7,704 bases of DNA from DAIDJM01 sp964250215. Lineage in GTDB: Bacteria > Pseudomonadota > Alphaproteobacteria > Acetobacterales > Acetobacteraceae. Location of the stretch: positions 1 to 7,704 of the forward strand of contig CAXUEX010000134.1 in assembly GCA_964250215.1 (NCBI GenBank). The letters are read 5' to 3'. Shown here one piece after another: positions 6,143-7,704 of the stretch. The position numbers and the translations under genes are program-made. The notes beneath the pieces were generated by a model. The model did no database searches and was not told the DNA's origin. It saw only the letters and a program-made list of their open reading frames with translations. The first letter of the stretch is position 1. Each line of letters opens with the position of its first letter.

Positions 6143-7599
6143 AGCAAACTAAACCAACTGGCGCTGACCTTGATCTGCTGCGCCAAGCGCTCGCCGAGCT
6201 TCGCCCGGGTTCCGCTCACCAAGCGCAGAACCCTCCCGACCCTGCTGAAATCTTTGCACCTTCGATGCACGCGAGCGCCCTCGACCCGCAGAGATCGTTG
6301 ATTATTGGCAACCGCGGTGTAGGCAAGAGCTTCTGGTCGTCTGTCCTCACCCATGATCAGACTCGCGAAGCGGTGGCGGCGCAATATCCTCGCCTTCCCC
6401 TAAACCGCATACGTGCCGTACTCGGCTTTCACGAGGCCGCCGGAAAGGATGATGGTCCTGCACCTTCCCCAGAAATCTTACTGTCGCTGATTAATCGAGG
6501 GCGCAATCCCGAAGCTATCTGGCGGGCTGTCTTACTTCGGGCACTCGGATCGCATATAGGCGTGGAGCTGCCGAAGTCACTGAATGATATCATGGAATGG
6601 CGGGAAGCGGACATTGAGCGCGCCGAAGCGGCACTGAGGTGCGCCGACCGCAGCTTCGCAGATGCAGGAGAAAACTTTCTTCTCGTGTTCGACGCTCTGG
6701 ACCGGATGGGCAAGGACTGGGCGTCTATTACACCACTAACCGAGGGTGTTCTTCGTTTAGCGCTGGATATGCGCGGCTACCGTGCTCTAAAAGCAAAAGT
6801 CTTTATGCGCACCGATCAATCCAAAGACGATAGCCTTTTTCTATTCGCGGACGCCTCAAAGATACGGGCTGATGCTGTCAAACTTGTGTGGGAGCGCGGT
6901 GAGCTGTTTGGATTATTGTTTAAATACTTGGCGCGGGATCCGCAGACCCGCGAAGCGCTCGCCCGCGTCGCGGGTCGTAACGACGCCGGTGCTTTAGCCG
7001 ATGCACTGGCGAGCGACGAAGAACTGCAAAAGGGTTTGTTTTACAGGATCGCTGGCGAGTACATGGGCGCGGGCGCAAAGCGCGGTAGGACCTACGCTTG
7101 GATTGTCGATCACCTCGCTGACGCCTTCGGCGAAACCAGCCCCCGCAGCTTCATCACTGCCATTCAGAAGGCAGCTATATTTCGGCCAAGGCCGCGCGAA
7201 ACTGTGATCGATCACAGCGGAATTCGGGCTGGCGTGCAGGATGCATCCGAGGTGCGAGTGCAACAGCTTCAAGAAGACTACGATTGGATTGATGAAGTAA
7301 TAAAAGCACTGGAAGGTCTTGAAGTGCCGTGCGAACCGATGAGTTTCGTGAGGCGCTGGCGGACAAAGGGAACCGTGTCCAAAATTCAAGAGCGCTCGAG
7401 CGCTCGGAACAGCCTTCTGCCTCTTGAGTTGCAAAAAGATAAAGGCGAAGCGGAGCGAGCTCTCCTAAACGCGCTTACCAACATCGGTGTCATAGAGGTT
7501 CGGACCGAGCAACGGATTAACGTCCCTGACATATTCCGCGTGGCAGCACGTATCAAGCGCCGGGGTGGTGTGAGGCCGCCTTCGAGAGGCCGTGGGTAG
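6139..7599 (+). CDS. KAP/STAND-like P-loop ATPase with putative C-terminal winged helix
   Basis: A 486-aa protein of unknown function. Seen: Walker A LIIGNRGVGKSFW (54-66, K63/S64); Walker B ENFLLVFDALDRM (178-190), where D185-x-x-D188-R recalls the DDLDR of KAP ATPases rather than the DE of typical AAA+; a strand AKVFMRTD (219-226) in the sensor position; WERGELFGLLFKYLA (251-265), a helix common after the core in STAND/KAP-like proteins; and SPRSFITAIQKAA (334-346), resembling the sensor-2/lid segment. The C-terminal part (about 435-478, RALLNALTNIGVIEV then INVPDIFRVAARIKRRGGV) reads as a winged helix with a basic tail, which could bind DNA or a partner. No membrane segment is seen. It starts inside the stop of the previous gene (ATGA), so the two ATPases are probably made in fixed ratio and may form a complex. 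Its GC is lower than that of the core genes upstream. Domain class is moderately certain, biological role is not. Confidence 0.8.
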   Translation: MKQTKPTGADLDLLRQALAELRPGSAHQAQNPPDPAEIFAPSMHASALDPQRSLIIGNRGVGKSFWSSVLTHDQTREAVAAQYPRLPLNRIRAVLGFHEAAGKDDGPAPSPEILLSLINRGRNPEAIWRAVLLRALGSHIGVELPKSLNDIMEWREADIERAEAALRCADRSFADAGENFLLVFDALDRMGKDWASITPLTEGVLRLALDMRGYRALKAKVFMRTDQSKDDSLFLFADASKIRADAVKLVWERGELFGLLFKYLARDPQTREALARVAGRNDAGALADALASDEELQKGLFYRIAGEYMGAGAKRGRTYAWIVDHLADAFGETSPRSFITAIQKAAIFRPRPRETVIDHSGIRAGVQDASEVRVQQLQEDYDWIDEVIKALEGLEVPCEPMSFVRRWRTKGTVSKIQERSSARNSLLPLELQKDKGEAERALLNALTNIGVIEVRTEQRINVPDIFRVAARIKRRGGVRPPSRGRG

Positions 7600-7631
7600 T
7601 CCCAGCCCGTAGTCTCGTAAGCCTAACAGCC

Positions 7632-7704
7632 TCACCCATTCGCTTTTTCCCGAGCGAGGATGGTCGAGTGCCTCATTCCCACATCATATTGGCGCGTTTC
7701 CGAG
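7632..7704 (-). CDS. Possible 3' end of a convergent gene running off the window
   Basis: On the minus strand a frame is open from the right edge to a TGA at 7632-7634, 23 codons, ending MRHSTILAREKANG. It would converge on the ATPase gene with 32 bp between the stops. The piece is too short to judge coding from composition and I do not recognise the protein. A plus-strand frame from ATG 7660 (MVECLIPTSYWRVSE, open to the edge) competes for the same bases. No hairpin terminator is visible between 7600 and 7631. Confidence 0.25.
   Translation of the reverse strand, partial: SETRQYDVGMRHSTILAREKANG

Noticed and set aside
7570..7631. Terminator after the three-gene operon
   Set aside because: Only a 4-bp GGCC/GGCC pairing is visible near the stop and no T-run follows; not enough to call.
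4454..7639. Imperfect direct repeat GCCTCACTCAT (4454-4464) / GCCTCACCCAT (7629-7639) flanking the module as possible attachment sites
   Set aside because: Ten of eleven bases match, but one copy lies inside the HEPN-like coding start, there is no tRNA or integrase, and such a match can arise by chance when searching freely.
1..7704. CRISPR array, tRNA, rRNA or insertion sequence
   Set aside because: No regularly spaced repeats, cloverleaf-like sequence, rRNA blocks or transposase motifs were seen on either strand.

Overview
The window looks like chromosomal DNA from a high-GC alphaproteobacterium. The main support is a full-length CcrM-type (GANTC) adenine methyltransferase with a C-terminal RAMA-like domain, next to an alphaproteobacterial-style argD-argF pair. 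The ArgD N-terminus (MPTYARADLAFERGEGAWL) would fit Rhodospirillales/Acetobacteraceae-like bacteria, but that narrower placement is an inference from memory and not a database result.

Layout. Positions 1-798 hold the C-terminal part of trehalose-6-phosphate synthase (OtsA), cut by the left window edge. A likely small two-helix membrane protein follows on the minus strand (830-1060), divergent from argD. Then argD (1141-2310) and argF (2307-3200) overlap by ATGA, and ccrM (3248-4312) follows 47 bp later on the same strand. This half is very GC-rich and reads as conserved core genome: trehalose, arginine and cell-cycle methylation functions.

After ccrM, base composition and codon use change clearly (for example 48 of 60 bases are G/C at 61-120, but 28 of 60 at 4681-4740). 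A compact three-gene plus-strand operon starts here: a 125-aa HEPN-like helical protein (4452-4829), a 437-aa MinD/ParA-like ATPase with a variant KGGVGRST P-loop (4829-6142), and a 486-aa KAP/STAND-like P-loop ATPase with GNRGVGKS, a DALDR Walker B and a putative C-terminal winged helix (6139-7599). The genes are joined by TAATG and ATGA stop/start overlaps, so they are almost certainly co-translated and probably act together.

I cannot match the trio to a named system. The combination of HEPN, SIMIBI-type ATPase and STAND/KAP-like ATPase, tight coupling, lower GC and position at the end of a core gene block is what one expects of an acquired NTP-dependent conflict (anti-phage or stress-response) module. 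This is the most interesting part of the window. The last ~100 bp may contain the 3' end of a convergent gene, with no mobility gene or clear attachment site visible.
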